A program made the position numbers and the translations under genes. A DNA stretch of 64,000 nucleotides, from the NCBI RefSeq assembly GCF_049723905.1, contig NZ_JBJKFD010000001.1, positions 2,666,001 through 2,730,000 on the forward strand, given 5' to 3'. This DNA is from G963665185 sp049723905 (GTDB lineage Bacteria; Desulfobacterota; Desulfovibrionia; Desulfovibrionales; Desulfovibrionaceae). The notes below the pieces were generated by a model, which made no database searches, was not told where the DNA came from, and was given only the letters and a program-made list of their open reading frames with translations. Below, piece after piece: positions 17,242-28,352 of the stretch (its first letter is position 1; each line of letters starts with the position of its first letter).

Positions 17242-17985
17242 CTAGCGGGCCATGGTGAATTCCACCGTGACCACGGAACGGACCTTCTTTTCTATGGTGG
17301 AGGTGTCGTACATGCCGTAGCCCGCCACATCCACGGAGTCGGGCGGCGTTATCTGGAACACGCCCTGCTGGGCCGAATTGAGCTGGCCCACCTTGAGGCC
17401 GCTGCCCGAGGCGAATTGCCCGGCACGTTCGCGGGCATTGCGCGTGGCCTGCCCGATAAGTTCGTTTTTCACGCCTGTGAGGTCGGAGCAGAAATATTCC
17501 GGCGAGCGCGCCATGAGGTCCACGCCCTGGCTGATAAGGCTGGAGCTTTTCTTGGCAATGTCGCGGATGGCCTCCACCTTGTCCGAGCCGACCTGTACTT
17601 CCTGTTCCATCTCATAGCCTGCGACGTCCCCTGTGGGGCGCCCCTGCCGGTCGTAGACATTAATGGTCATGGTCCGGACCGGGGAGGTTCCTGTCCATTC
17701 TTCGGGAATGCCCGATTCCTTCAGAAACACGAGCACCTTGTTCATGTCCCTGTTCAGGGTTGCATAGGCGGATTTGAGATCGTTTCCGCGGGCGCGCACC
17801 GTGGCGCCCCAAACGCCCTTGTCCGCGCGCACGATCTTTTCGGCCACGCCCTTTACCTTGATGGTCTTTTCCTGGGCCTTGACCTGCAAAATGGTATTGG
17901 TGGAAATCCAGGCCGCGAACACGATGGATGCGGCCAGAAAAAATCCCATGAAAAACAACCCGTCGCGGGTTCCTTTGCTCTCCAT
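17242..17985 (-). CDS. SIMPL (DUF541) domain periplasmic protein
   Basis: The 247-aa protein has a short cytosolic N-terminus, one signal anchor (~10-33, FFMGFFLAASIVFAAWI) and a SIMPL domain (KTIKVKGVAEKIVRADKGVW ... NDLKSAYATLNRDMNKV ... ARERAGQFASGSGLKVGQL). SIMPL domains form oligomeric periplasmic or outer-envelope rings of unclear function. A GGAG site sits 8 bp before the ATG. It is upstream of and probably cotranscribed with the SLC13-type permease. Confidence 0.85.
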   Translation of the reverse strand: MESKGTRDGLFFMGFFLAASIVFAAWISTNTILQVKAQEKTIKVKGVAEKIVRADKGVWGATVRARGNDLKSAYATLNRDMNKVLVFLKESGIPEEWTGTSPVRTMTINVYDRQGRPTGDVAGYEMEQEVQVGSDKVEAIRDIAKKSSSLISQGVDLMARSPEYFCSDLTGVKNELIGQATRNARERAGQFASGSGLKVGQLNSAQQGVFQITPPDSVDVAGYGMYDTSTIEKKVRSVVTVEFTMAR

Positions 17986-18120
17986 AGAAAGACTCCTTGT
18001 CTTGTGCGGACACTTTGAGCCATCCGGGTAGTATCAAACCTGCTTTTTCTTGTACTTCAGGCCAAGCATAATGGAAAGAGGCGGGAAAAAGAAACTGCTC
18101 AAATATCCAGCCGGGCGGGG

Positions 18121-20709
<2,589 letters not shown>

Positions 20710-20956
20710 AGCGCTCCCGCCGAACCATGTCCGCACGTCTTGCAAACCCAGCTGGCCCCCTGCCCGGCTTTCGACGTGTCCCAACTCGCGCAATATGTTG
20801 CCGCGTTTCCTACCTGAAAGTGGAAGTATTACTATTTTCCTACAAATTGGAAAAGCGTTTAAAACATAGTGCCGCCTTCTGCCGGGCCAAAGGCGCCTCC
20901 TTCCTCTTCAGCCGGTCTTTTTCCCCCAAACACAATCTTCAGTTGGTCCAGAATAT

Positions 20957-20974
20957 GTTACTTGTTTGTTACAG
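20957..20974 (-). promoter_or_regulatory. Pho-box-like site facing the hybrid kinase gene
   Basis: On the minus strand it reads CTGTAAC-AAAC-AAGTAAC: two near-identical 7-mers separated by 4 bp, the spacing of PhoB-binding sites (E. coli consensus CTGTCAT-AAAT-CTGTCAT). It lies in the 388-bp region between the kinase and phoB, which has no gene. Confidence 0.6.
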
Positions 20975-21021
20975 CGAGAAAAAGGGGACAAACCCATACA
21001 TTTTCCAGTGCTTGCCACCGG

Positions 21022-21039
21022 CTGTAACCAAATAGTAAC
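21022..21039 (+). promoter_or_regulatory. Pho-box-like site upstream of phoB
   Basis: CTGTAAC-CAAA-TAGTAAC lies 58 bp before the phoB start, in the right orientation for activation, consistent with autoregulation of phoBR. It has the same 7-4-7 geometry as the sites at 20957-20974 and 33257-33274. Confidence 0.65.
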
Positions 21040-21097
21040 ATTCGATTCGTCAAATCGTAATCTCGGCATGAAATGAATTACTCCAAAATGAGGGAGA

Positions 21098-21787
21098 ATG
21101 AAGATGCCCAAGGAAACCATATTGATCGTCGAAGACGACGAAGATATTCTGGGTTTATTGGAATATAATGTCGAGGCAGCCGGATACCGGCCGATTACAG
21201 CCGCCGACGGCGCTTCCGCCGTGGCAAAGGCCCGCCAGTACACACCGGACCTCATCCTGCTCGATCTGATGCTGCCCGGCATGGACGGATTCGAGGTCTG
21301 CAAGGAACTGAAAAAAGTACCGGAAACAGCAACCATACCCATCATCATCCTCACCGCCCGAGGTGAAGAGGTGGACCGCATTGTCGGTCTGGAACTGGGT
21401 GCCGACGACTACGTGGTAAAACCTTTCAGCCCCCGCGAGGTGATCCTTCGCGTCAAGGCGATAATGCGCCGCAGCACGGCCACCGAGCCGACCCGCCAGA
21501 TCTGGAATCTGGAAGGGCTGGCCGTGGACCTCGACGCCCACAAGGTGGAGGTGGACGAGGAAGAAGTGCAGCTGACCGCCACGGAATTCAAACTGCTTTC
21601 GGAGCTCATCCGCAGCCAGGGACGGGTCCAGACCCGCGACCAGCTGCTCAACTCCGTCTGGGGCTATGAATTCGACGGGTACGCCCGCACCGTGGATACC
21701 CATGTGCGGCGGCTCCGCCAAAAGATAGGCCAATACTCCAAATTCGTTGAAACAGTCAGAGGCGTGGGATATCGCTTCCGGGGTTGA
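21098..21787 (+). CDS. phoB: Phosphate regulon response regulator PhoB
   Basis: This 229-aa OmpR/PhoB-type regulator has a receiver domain (1-120) with acidic cluster VEDDED, phospho-acceptor Asp in LILLDLMLPGMDG and the conserved Lys in VVKPFSP, and a C-terminal winged helix (LTATEFKLLSELI, then TVDTHVRRLRQKIG, VRGVGYRF). It would activate phosphate-starvation genes when phosphorylated. The ribosome site is GGGAG before ATG 21098; a second ATG at 21104 is possible. It is followed by phoR with a few bases between them. Assignment as PhoB rests on sequence type plus linkage to phoR, pstB and phoU. Confidence 0.92.
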   Translation: MKMPKETILIVEDDEDILGLLEYNVEAAGYRPITAADGASAVAKARQYTPDLILLDLMLPGMDGFEVCKELKKVPETATIPIIILTARGEEVDRIVGLELGADDYVVKPFSPREVILRVKAIMRRSTATEPTRQIWNLEGLAVDLDAHKVEVDEEEVQLTATEFKLLSELIRSQGRVQTRDQLLNSVWGYEFDGYARTVDTHVRRLRQKIGQYSKFVETVRGVGYRFRG

Positions 21788-21793
21788 TTGAGC

Positions 21794-23626
21794 ATGGTAA
21801 AAAACCTTTCCTTCAGGGCCCGGCTCCTTTGGAGCTTCCTGCTGCTTATCGTCATCTCGCTGGTTCTGCCCATGTGGTATTCGGGCCATGTGGTGACGCA
21901 GGACCTTCAGGTAGAAAGCGAAACAGATGCCGAACGCCTGCTCCGTCTGGTCGGACGCATGCTGGAAAAGGACCTGCATTTCAACGATACGGAAGCCCTG
22001 AACCAGTGGTTCAAAGTAGTGGGCACGGACCTGCACGTCCGGCTCACCTACATTGCCGACAGCGGCAAGGTCATGGCCGATTCCGACGTGCTCTACAGGG
22101 ATTTGGGCCATATGGACAACCACTCCCACCGCCCGGAAGTGATGACCGCCATGTCCGGCAAGCTGGGGCTCAGCTCCCGCTACAGCGATACGCTGGGCAC
22201 AAAGCTCATCTACATAGCCGACCGGATTTCCCCGTCCGACGGCCTGCCCGACGGAATCCTGCGCATTGCCATGCCCGTGGCAACGCTTATGGACCGCAAG
22301 GACCGGCTTATCGGCAACCTCCTCATCGGAGTGGCCCTCACCTTCATACTGGCCCTGCCCCTGTGCTGGGTCATCACCCGCTACCTGGGCCGCCAAATCC
22401 AGAACATGACCACCATTGCCACGGCCATTGGCGAAGGCGACTACAACCGGCGCATGCTCTTTTATCCGGGACGGGAATTTTCGCCCCTGGCCAATTCCAT
22501 CAACAAGATGGCCCAGAACATACGAGGGCAGATTCACACCATCACCGAACAGAACCAGCAGCTTGAAGCCATCTTGGAAAGCATGAAGGAAGGCGTGATG
22601 GTGCTGGACACCCAGGGACGCATCCGCTCCTTCAACAAGGCCATGGTCGGCATTTTCCCCAAGATGGCGGGCGGACTCGGCAAACGGCCCATTGAAGTGG
22701 TGGTGGATTCCAGCCTGCAGCAGGCCTGCGACGCGGCCCTGACCGCCAAAACCGCCGAAGACTCCCGCATGAAGACCATGCTGATAGAACCCGACGGCAG
22801 CAATGTGTACGACGTCAGCATCGTGCCCCTTGCCAGGGAAGACACAGACCTTGGCGCCGTGGCCGTGTTTCACGACATCAGCGAACTCAAGCACCTGGAA
22901 CGGGTCCGCCGCGACTTTGTAGCCAATGTGTCGCACGAGCTGCGCACCCCCCTTACCTCCATCAAGGGCTACGCCGAAACCCTGCTGGACAATGAAAAGG
23001 GCATTTCCAAGGCGTCGGCGCGTTTTCTGGAGGTCATCCTCAAAAACGCCAACCACATGACCAAGATCGTCGGCGACCTGCTCAGCCTGTCCCGCCTGGA
23101 AGCCGGGCGGCAGAAGCTGGAAATTCGCAAGGTAGATGCCGGAGCTGCCGTCAATTCCGCTTTCCGCGAATGCCAGCCCCTGGCGGACGACCGCAACATT
23201 ACGCTGACCAACGAAATTACCGGCGACAAGTTGTGGGTCATTGCCGATTTTGACCGGCTTGTTCAGGTCTTTCGCAACCTGGTTGAAAACTCCATCCGTT
23301 ACAGTCCGGAAAAATCCCATGTCAGCGTCGGGACCATTCCCGAAGAAGACCGGGTGGTGCTGTGGGTCAAGGACGACGGCCCCGGAATTCCCAGAAACGA
23401 ACAGGAACGGATTTTCGAGCGCTTCTACCGTTTGGAGTCGCACAGCAACAGGCTTCCTGGTTCTTCGGGCCTGGGGCTGGCCATCACCAAGCACATCATC
23501 GAGGGACACGGCGGGGAGATATGGCTGCAAAGCCCGGTGGAAGGAACGGACAAGGGCGCGGTCTTTTTCTTCAGCTTAATGAAACCCAACCGCAACAATT
23601 CCGAAACGGAAGCCGTGCAAACTTAG
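21794..23626 (+). CDS. phoR: Phosphate regulon sensor histidine kinase PhoR
   Basis: The 611-aa kinase has two membrane helices (11-29 and 172-194) enclosing a ~140-residue periplasmic domain, HAMP (~195-250), PAS (~255-360), HisKA with H381 in NVSHELRTP, and HATPase with DDGPGIP and GSSGLGLAI. The larger extracytoplasmic domain separates it from the short E. coli PhoR and is common in delta-proteobacterial and Gram-positive-type PhoR. It would phosphorylate PhoB. It starts 6 bp after the phoB stop; a TTG at 21788 directly after that stop is an alternative start. Confidence 0.9.
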   Translation: MVKNLSFRARLLWSFLLLIVISLVLPMWYSGHVVTQDLQVESETDAERLLRLVGRMLEKDLHFNDTEALNQWFKVVGTDLHVRLTYIADSGKVMADSDVLYRDLGHMDNHSHRPEVMTAMSGKLGLSSRYSDTLGTKLIYIADRISPSDGLPDGILRIAMPVATLMDRKDRLIGNLLIGVALTFILALPLCWVITRYLGRQIQNMTTIATAIGEGDYNRRMLFYPGREFSPLANSINKMAQNIRGQIHTITEQNQQLEAILESMKEGVMVLDTQGRIRSFNKAMVGIFPKMAGGLGKRPIEVVVDSSLQQACDAALTAKTAEDSRMKTMLIEPDGSNVYDVSIVPLAREDTDLGAVAVFHDISELKHLERVRRDFVANVSHELRTPLTSIKGYAETLLDNEKGISKASARFLEVILKNANHMTKIVGDLLSLSRLEAGRQKLEIRKVDAGAAVNSAFRECQPLADDRNITLTNEITGDKLWVIADFDRLVQVFRNLVENSIRYSPEKSHVSVGTIPEEDRVVLWVKDDGPGIPRNEQERIFERFYRLESHSNRLPGSSGLGLAITKHIIEGHGGEIWLQSPVEGTDKGAVFFFSLMKPNRNNSETEAVQT

Positions 23627-23703
23627 ACGTTCCTCGGTACGTCGCAGGATTCAAAAAATTTTCCTGATCGATACAAATGACAGGACAAGGACGGTTTACA
23701 TCC

Positions 23704-24465
23704 ATGAGCCAAATATCAAAAATGAGCGCCCAAAAGCTAAATTTCTATTATGGAAATTTCAAGGCTCTGGACGCCATCAACCTCGATTTCAACGAAAATC
23801 AGGTTACAGCCCTCATAGGCCCCTCCGGCTGCGGAAAAAGTACGTTTCTGCGTTGCCTCAACCGTATGAACGACCTCATCCCCGGCACCCGGGTCGAAGG
23901 CTCCCTGACCCTGGATGACGGGCAGCTCTACGACCCCAAGGTGGACGTGGTGGAATTGCGCCGCCGCGTGGGCATGGTCTTTCAGAAACCCAACCCCTTT
24001 CCCAAAACCATTTTCGAAAACGTGGCCTACGGCTTGCGCGTCAACGGCATCCACGACCAGAACCTCATTGCCGAACGCGTGGAAGTAAGCCTCAAGGGCG
24101 CGGCCCTGTGGGACGAGGTGAAGGACCGGATCAACGAATCGGCTCTGGGACTGTCCGGCGGACAGCAGCAGCGCCTTTGCATTGCCCGGGCCATGGCCGT
24201 GGAGCCGGAAGTCCTGCTCATGGACGAACCCTGTTCCGCACTCGACCCCATTGCCACGCAAAAGATAGAGGAGCTTATCTTCGAGCTGAAGAAGAACTTC
24301 ACCATCATCATCGTTACCCACAGCATGCAGCAGGCTGCACGTGTATCCGACGTCACCGCCTTTTTCTACATGGGCAAACTCATCGAGACAGACAAGACGG
24401 AAACGCTCTTCACACGGCCCAAAAACAAACAAACAGAAGACTACATTACCGGACGTTTCGGTTGA
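23704..24465 (+). CDS. pstB: Phosphate ABC transporter ATP-binding protein PstB
   Basis: The 253-aa ATPase shows Walker A GPSGCGKST, Q-loop FQKPNPFPKT (the PNPFP stretch is typical of PstB), signature LSGGQQQR, Walker B VLLMDEP and the H-loop in VTHSMQQA. It would power high-affinity phosphate import with PstA and PstC, whose genes are not in the window, nor is pstS. The ATG at 23704 has AAGGA 11 bp upstream and is preferred over an in-frame ATG at 23677. It precedes phoU by 30 bp. Confidence 0.93.
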   Translation: MSQISKMSAQKLNFYYGNFKALDAINLDFNENQVTALIGPSGCGKSTFLRCLNRMNDLIPGTRVEGSLTLDDGQLYDPKVDVVELRRRVGMVFQKPNPFPKTIFENVAYGLRVNGIHDQNLIAERVEVSLKGAALWDEVKDRINESALGLSGGQQQRLCIARAMAVEPEVLLMDEPCSALDPIATQKIEELIFELKKNFTIIIVTHSMQQAARVSDVTAFFYMGKLIETDKTETLFTRPKNKQTEDYITGRFG

Positions 24466-24495
24466 TCCATCAAGTGACGACGGAGGATTGAGCAC

Positions 24496-25164
24496 ATGGA
24501 ATCAAAACTGCATCTCGAACAGGAATGCGACCTGCTGCGCCTCAAGGTGCTGGAAATGGCCGCATCGTGTCAGAAGGCCATAAGTCAGGCACTTCAGGCC
24601 TATGTTGACCGCAATACGGAAATGGCCCAGGAGGTCATCGACAACGATTGCAACATCAACGAACTTCAGTACACCATCGATGAAAAGGCGCTCAGGCTCA
24701 TGGCGCTGGACCAGCCCGTAGCCCGCGACCTCCGCTTCGTCCTTGGCTGCACCTACATCGCTTCCAACCTGGAACGGGTGGGCGACCAGGCCGTGAACAT
24801 CTCGGAACGCGCCCTGTTGCTTGCGCAGCGTCCGGCACTGCCCCATAACCCGCTCATGGCCGAGCTTTCCGACACGGCCCAGGCCATGCTCAAGATCGTC
24901 ATCGAAGCTTTCAACACGGGCGACCCCGACCTGGCCCAAAAGGTCTGCGAAATGGACGCCAAGGCAGACACCCTGAACCTGAAAATCCTGACCCATTACA
25001 TCGACTATATGATCCAGGAAAGCCGTTCCGTGGAACGCGCCGTCCACAATATCATTTCCGCCAAATGCCTGGAACGCGTGGGTGACCTGGCTACCAACAT
25101 TGCGGAAAACATCATTTTCATCATCAAGGGTATAGACATCCGCCAAACCTGCCGCCCCTACTAG
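24496..25164 (+). CDS. phoU: Phosphate signalling protein PhoU
   Basis: The 222-aa all-helical protein consists of two PhoU repeats, each with the metal-binding E/D-rich helix pattern: YIASNLERVGDQAVNISE in the first and ISAKCLERVGDLATNIAE in the second. PhoU links the Pst transporter to PhoR and holds the Pho regulon off when phosphate is plentiful. The gene ends before a strong bidirectional terminator. A second PhoU domain is encoded in the GAK operon at 35.7 kb and a DUF47 paralogue at 31.2 kb. Confidence 0.92.
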   Translation: MESKLHLEQECDLLRLKVLEMAASCQKAISQALQAYVDRNTEMAQEVIDNDCNINELQYTIDEKALRLMALDQPVARDLRFVLGCTYIASNLERVGDQAVNISERALLLAQRPALPHNPLMAELSDTAQAMLKIVIEAFNTGDPDLAQKVCEMDAKADTLNLKILTHYIDYMIQESRSVERAVHNIISAKCLERVGDLATNIAENIIFIIKGIDIRQTCRPY

Positions 25165-25181
25165 AGCGCCCGAGCAGACAA

Positions 25182-25228
25182 AAACAATCCCCCTTACGGC
25201 CAGTGCCGTAAGGGGGATTGTTTTTTTT
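25182..25228. terminator. Strong bidirectional intrinsic terminator
   Basis: A perfect 19-bp stem (arms 25182-25200 and 25205-25223) with loop CAGT is followed by an eight-T run on the plus strand and preceded by A-rich sequence for the minus strand. It separates the convergent phoU and kinase genes. Confidence 0.9.
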
Positions 25229-25265
25229 GCGCTGGAAATACACGCGTACTCACCACCTGCCGCCG

Positions 25266-27212
25266 TCAGGCCCGGCTGGTTTCCATAACCGGGGCCACAC
25301 TTGGAAACTCCAGGTAAAAAGTCGTTCCCTTGCCCTGCGTGCTTTCAAAACGCAGGTCCCCGCCCAGGATGTTGCGGGCGCCGTTGTAGGCGATATTCAG
25401 TCCCAACCCTGTGCCGCCACGCCCCATCCGTGTTGTGAAAAACGGGTCAAAAATCTTGTCCCGCATGGATTCCGGAATCCCCTTGCCGTTGTCTGCCACG
25501 CTGATATCGACCCAGCCTTCCTTTTCGGCGCTGCGGACATTGATGGTGATGGTTCCCTGCTCCCCCTCGTCCCAGCCATGGGTCAGCGCGTTGGTTATCA
25601 GGTTGGTTATGATCTGCCCGATAACTCCGGGATAACTGTCCAGATTCAGGTCCTTCTCTATATGCGTCTCCACCTTGTGCGGACTGCGTTTCAGCATGGG
25701 ATGCAGGGTCAGAAGCACGTCGTCGATCATCCCGGCAAGGGAAAACCGCCTTCTGACCGAACTTGTCTGGTCGCTGGCCACATGTTTGAAGCTGCTTATC
25801 AACTCCGCTGCCCGCTCGATGTTGCGTTCGGCAATCTCCACCCCCTGCCTGGACTTGGTGATGAACTGCTCCAGAGAGGATTTGCGCAGCCCCTTTTGCA
25901 GCTCCTCCTCGATTCCCTTGAGATCCTCTCCAAAGGTGCTCACCACCATCACCGTGTTCCCGATGGGCGTGTTCAGCTCGTGCGCGACTCCGGCCACCAG
26001 CCGTCCGAGAGCCGCCGCCTTCTCGGTCTGCACAAGAAGATCCTGCATCTTCATGTTGTGCTCAATGGATTCCATCAATTCGTTATTTGTGGTTTCCAGT
26101 TCCTTTGTGCGCGCCAGTACCCGTTGTTCCAGCTCCTGGTTCAATTCCCTCAGGGCATCTTCACGCTTGAGGATACGGTCGGACATTACCTGCAGGTACC
26201 CGGAAAGCTCGTTGAACTCCTTGATTCTGCCTTTTGGGTAGCCGGCAGGAGGATTACCGTCGGCAATACGGTCGGCCAATTGCCGGAGCGAATATAACTG
26301 CGACGCGATGATGTTGGACCAGAACGGTGAAAGAAGCAGCGCTATGACAAGAAAAGACCCTGAAAACATAAGGATATCTGCCAATGTCGCCCGTATCAGC
26401 GGATTATCCAACCCCACCGGAACCCCCGCCAAAAACAGCCAGCCCAGTTTTTCGGAACGGGATGCACCCGGATGGTAGAAATTCCCCGCCAGTTTCACGG
26501 TGTCCGGAAGCTTTTTTCCGCTCAGGGCCAGTTCCACGACCGGTTCGTTGCGGAAATTGAGAACTTCTGCCGAGTGCTGCTGCTCCGTATCCACCAGCAC
26601 CTCACCCAGCCTGTCGATGACCCACAGCCGGAGATTCGGATCGGAGGCGGTTTTCACCGTCTGAAGCAAAGCGTACAGTTCCAGTTCCGCTATGGCGGTA
26701 TATTCTCCGATACGGACACCCACTCCAATGGACGTATCCCCGGCCAGGGCGGACACGAACTTGTCGCTCCATACCGGTTCGGACGTGGTGCCCAGGTTGT
26801 GAAACAGGGGAGTGTAGGAAAAATCTATGCCTATATAGTCCGGATGTTGCGGATCTACGCCTCCGGGCTTCCACACGGCAACCGTCTTGCCGGCCTTATC
26901 AAGAAAGTACATGGACCGGATGTACGGTTGCGTACGCATTGTGGCCACCAGCAGATGGGCAAAACGATCCTTGTCCATCACGCCACAGGCATGCGTCAGC
27001 GTAATGAGCGACTGCTCAACGCTTTGCAGCATGGCTTCGGTACGCAGGGCCAGGTTCTGAACCGTCTTCGGAACCTCCCTGGCAGCCTTATTGTTGATAG
27101 CCCGTGCCTGGAATCGAAAAATAGCCGTTCCCGAAACCGCCAGCGTGATCAGTGTGATCAGCGTGGTCAGAAGTATGATGAACCAGCGGAATGGGAAAGC
27201 ATATTTTGCCAT
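25266..27212 (-). CDS. Sensor histidine kinase with Cache-type periplasmic domain
   Basis: The 648-aa protein has membrane helices at 10-32 and ~281-300 enclosing a ~245-residue double-Cache-like domain (YIRSMYFLDKAGKTVAVWKP), a HAMP-like linker, a coiled coil (~350-400), HisKA with H411 in GVAHELNTPIGN, and HATPase with GGTGLGLNIAYNG. The HELNTPIGN box is of the HisKA type used in kinases acting with other proteins rather than the classic HELRTP. Its ATG shares one base with the stop of the binding-protein gene upstream (TGATG), so the two are translationally coupled. It has no receiver domain; the likely partner is the REC-EAL protein of the same cluster. Confidence 0.88.
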   Translation of the reverse strand: MAKYAFPFRWFIILLTTLITLITLAVSGTAIFRFQARAINNKAAREVPKTVQNLALRTEAMLQSVEQSLITLTHACGVMDKDRFAHLLVATMRTQPYIRSMYFLDKAGKTVAVWKPGGVDPQHPDYIGIDFSYTPLFHNLGTTSEPVWSDKFVSALAGDTSIGVGVRIGEYTAIAELELYALLQTVKTASDPNLRLWVIDRLGEVLVDTEQQHSAEVLNFRNEPVVELALSGKKLPDTVKLAGNFYHPGASRSEKLGWLFLAGVPVGLDNPLIRATLADILMFSGSFLVIALLLSPFWSNIIASQLYSLRQLADRIADGNPPAGYPKGRIKEFNELSGYLQVMSDRILKREDALRELNQELEQRVLARTKELETTNNELMESIEHNMKMQDLLVQTEKAAALGRLVAGVAHELNTPIGNTVMVVSTFGEDLKGIEEELQKGLRKSSLEQFITKSRQGVEIAERNIERAAELISSFKHVASDQTSSVRRRFSLAGMIDDVLLTLHPMLKRSPHKVETHIEKDLNLDSYPGVIGQIITNLITNALTHGWDEGEQGTITINVRSAEKEGWVDISVADNGKGIPESMRDKIFDPFFTTRMGRGGTGLGLNIAYNGARNILGGDLRFESTQGKGTTFYLEFPSVAPVMETSRA

Positions 27213-28336
27213 CAGTACACCGGTGAGAACTGCGTCCCGTTGACAACCACAAAATGGGCCTGCCGGACGGTGTCTCCGTACGCATCAATAGCGAACGACT
27301 GCTGCAGCCCCTGATACGGCCCGTTCTTCAGGATGGCTTGTTTAAGGGACTCTTTCGGGGTCTTCTTTTCCAAGGCGCTCGCCAGAATCTTCACGACCTC
27401 GTAGGCGATGACGCTCGAAAAACTGGGGTCGCTCTTGAACTGGCTTTGGTATTCCTTGACAAAACGGAGAAACGGCTTTTCCTTGCCGTATTTATTGAAG
27501 ATATGGATAACGACCAAGCCGTTGACGGCCTTGCCGCCGAGTTCAATAATCTGCTGGGTGCCAGCCCATTCGGAAGCGAAAATCGGCGTGGTCTTGTCAC
27601 TCTTGCGAACCTGCTGCGCCATGCGGGCGACAGACACGGCATTGGCAACGAACATCACCGCATCGGGCTTGGGCGCAAGCAGGTCCCGGACCACATCTCC
27701 GAAGCCGCTCATGGTACTGAAATCATACCAGACCTCCGCCACCAGCTCCCCTCCGTATGCGGCGATCCTTCTTTTGTACTCATCAACCCAGCTCTTCACG
27801 AACGAAAGATTATCCTTGGCCGCAACCAGGGAGATGCGCCGCAGCCCCTTTTGCTTGACCATTAACTCGGCATAATGGCTGGCCTGGTCCGTGGTGGATG
27901 AACAAAGACGAAAAAAACTGTCATCCAAACCAGCCAGGCGGACGGACGAGGCGGTAGGAGAAAAGACAAGTATGTGTTTGGGTTCGCTCACGGTTCGTAC
28001 CGCCTCGGCCATAGTGGTCGTAAACGGGCCGACAATGGCGACAACTCCCTCCTCAACAAGGTCTTTCGTGGCGGAAATGGCGCCGTCGCGCCTGTTCTTG
28101 TCGTCACGAATCACCAACTCCACGGGACGGCCGTTCACCCCTCCGGACTGGTTGATCTCGTCCACAGCCAGGAGGGCTCCGTTTCTTCCGGCCTGCCCAA
28201 GGTCCACGTTTTCCCCGGAAAGCCCTCCCACCAGGCCCAGCCGTATCGGCGTCTTGTCATCGGAACACCCGCCAAGGAGTACAAGTGCAGAGAGCAGCGC
28301 AGCCATAACAGACAAGACAACACTGTACTTGGACAT
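27212..28336 (-). CDS. Periplasmic binding lipoprotein, Leu/Ile/Val-binding (Peripla_BP_6) type
   Basis: The 374-aa protein has a lipoprotein signal (LLSALVLLGGCSDD, lipobox LGGC) followed by a type-I periplasmic binding fold: PIRLGLVGGLSGENVDLG, GALLAVDEINQSGGVNGR, VELVIRDDKN, VVAIVGPFTTT, and FSPTASSV. It would bind an amino acid or similar ligand. No permease genes accompany it, and it overlaps the kinase gene by one base, so it most likely presents ligand to that kinase as a sensor rather than a transporter. ATG 28336 is preferred; a GTG one codon earlier also exists. Confidence 0.88.
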   Translation of the reverse strand: MSKYSVVLSVMAALLSALVLLGGCSDDKTPIRLGLVGGLSGENVDLGQAGRNGALLAVDEINQSGGVNGRPVELVIRDDKNRRDGAISATKDLVEEGVVAIVGPFTTTMAEAVRTVSEPKHILVFSPTASSVRLAGLDDSFFRLCSSTTDQASHYAELMVKQKGLRRISLVAAKDNLSFVKSWVDEYKRRIAAYGGELVAEVWYDFSTMSGFGDVVRDLLAPKPDAVMFVANAVSVARMAQQVRKSDKTTPIFASEWAGTQQIIELGGKAVNGLVVIHIFNKYGKEKPFLRFVKEYQSQFKSDPSFSSVIAYEVVKILASALEKKTPKESLKQAILKNGPYQGLQQSFAIDAYGDTVRQAHFVVVNGTQFSPVY

Positions 28337-28352
28337 CACTTCCCCCCCCGGG

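Noticed and set aside
21155..23530. A 791-aa minus-strand open frame antisense to phoB-phoR.
   Set aside because: It is the complement of unmistakable PhoB and PhoR coding sequence.
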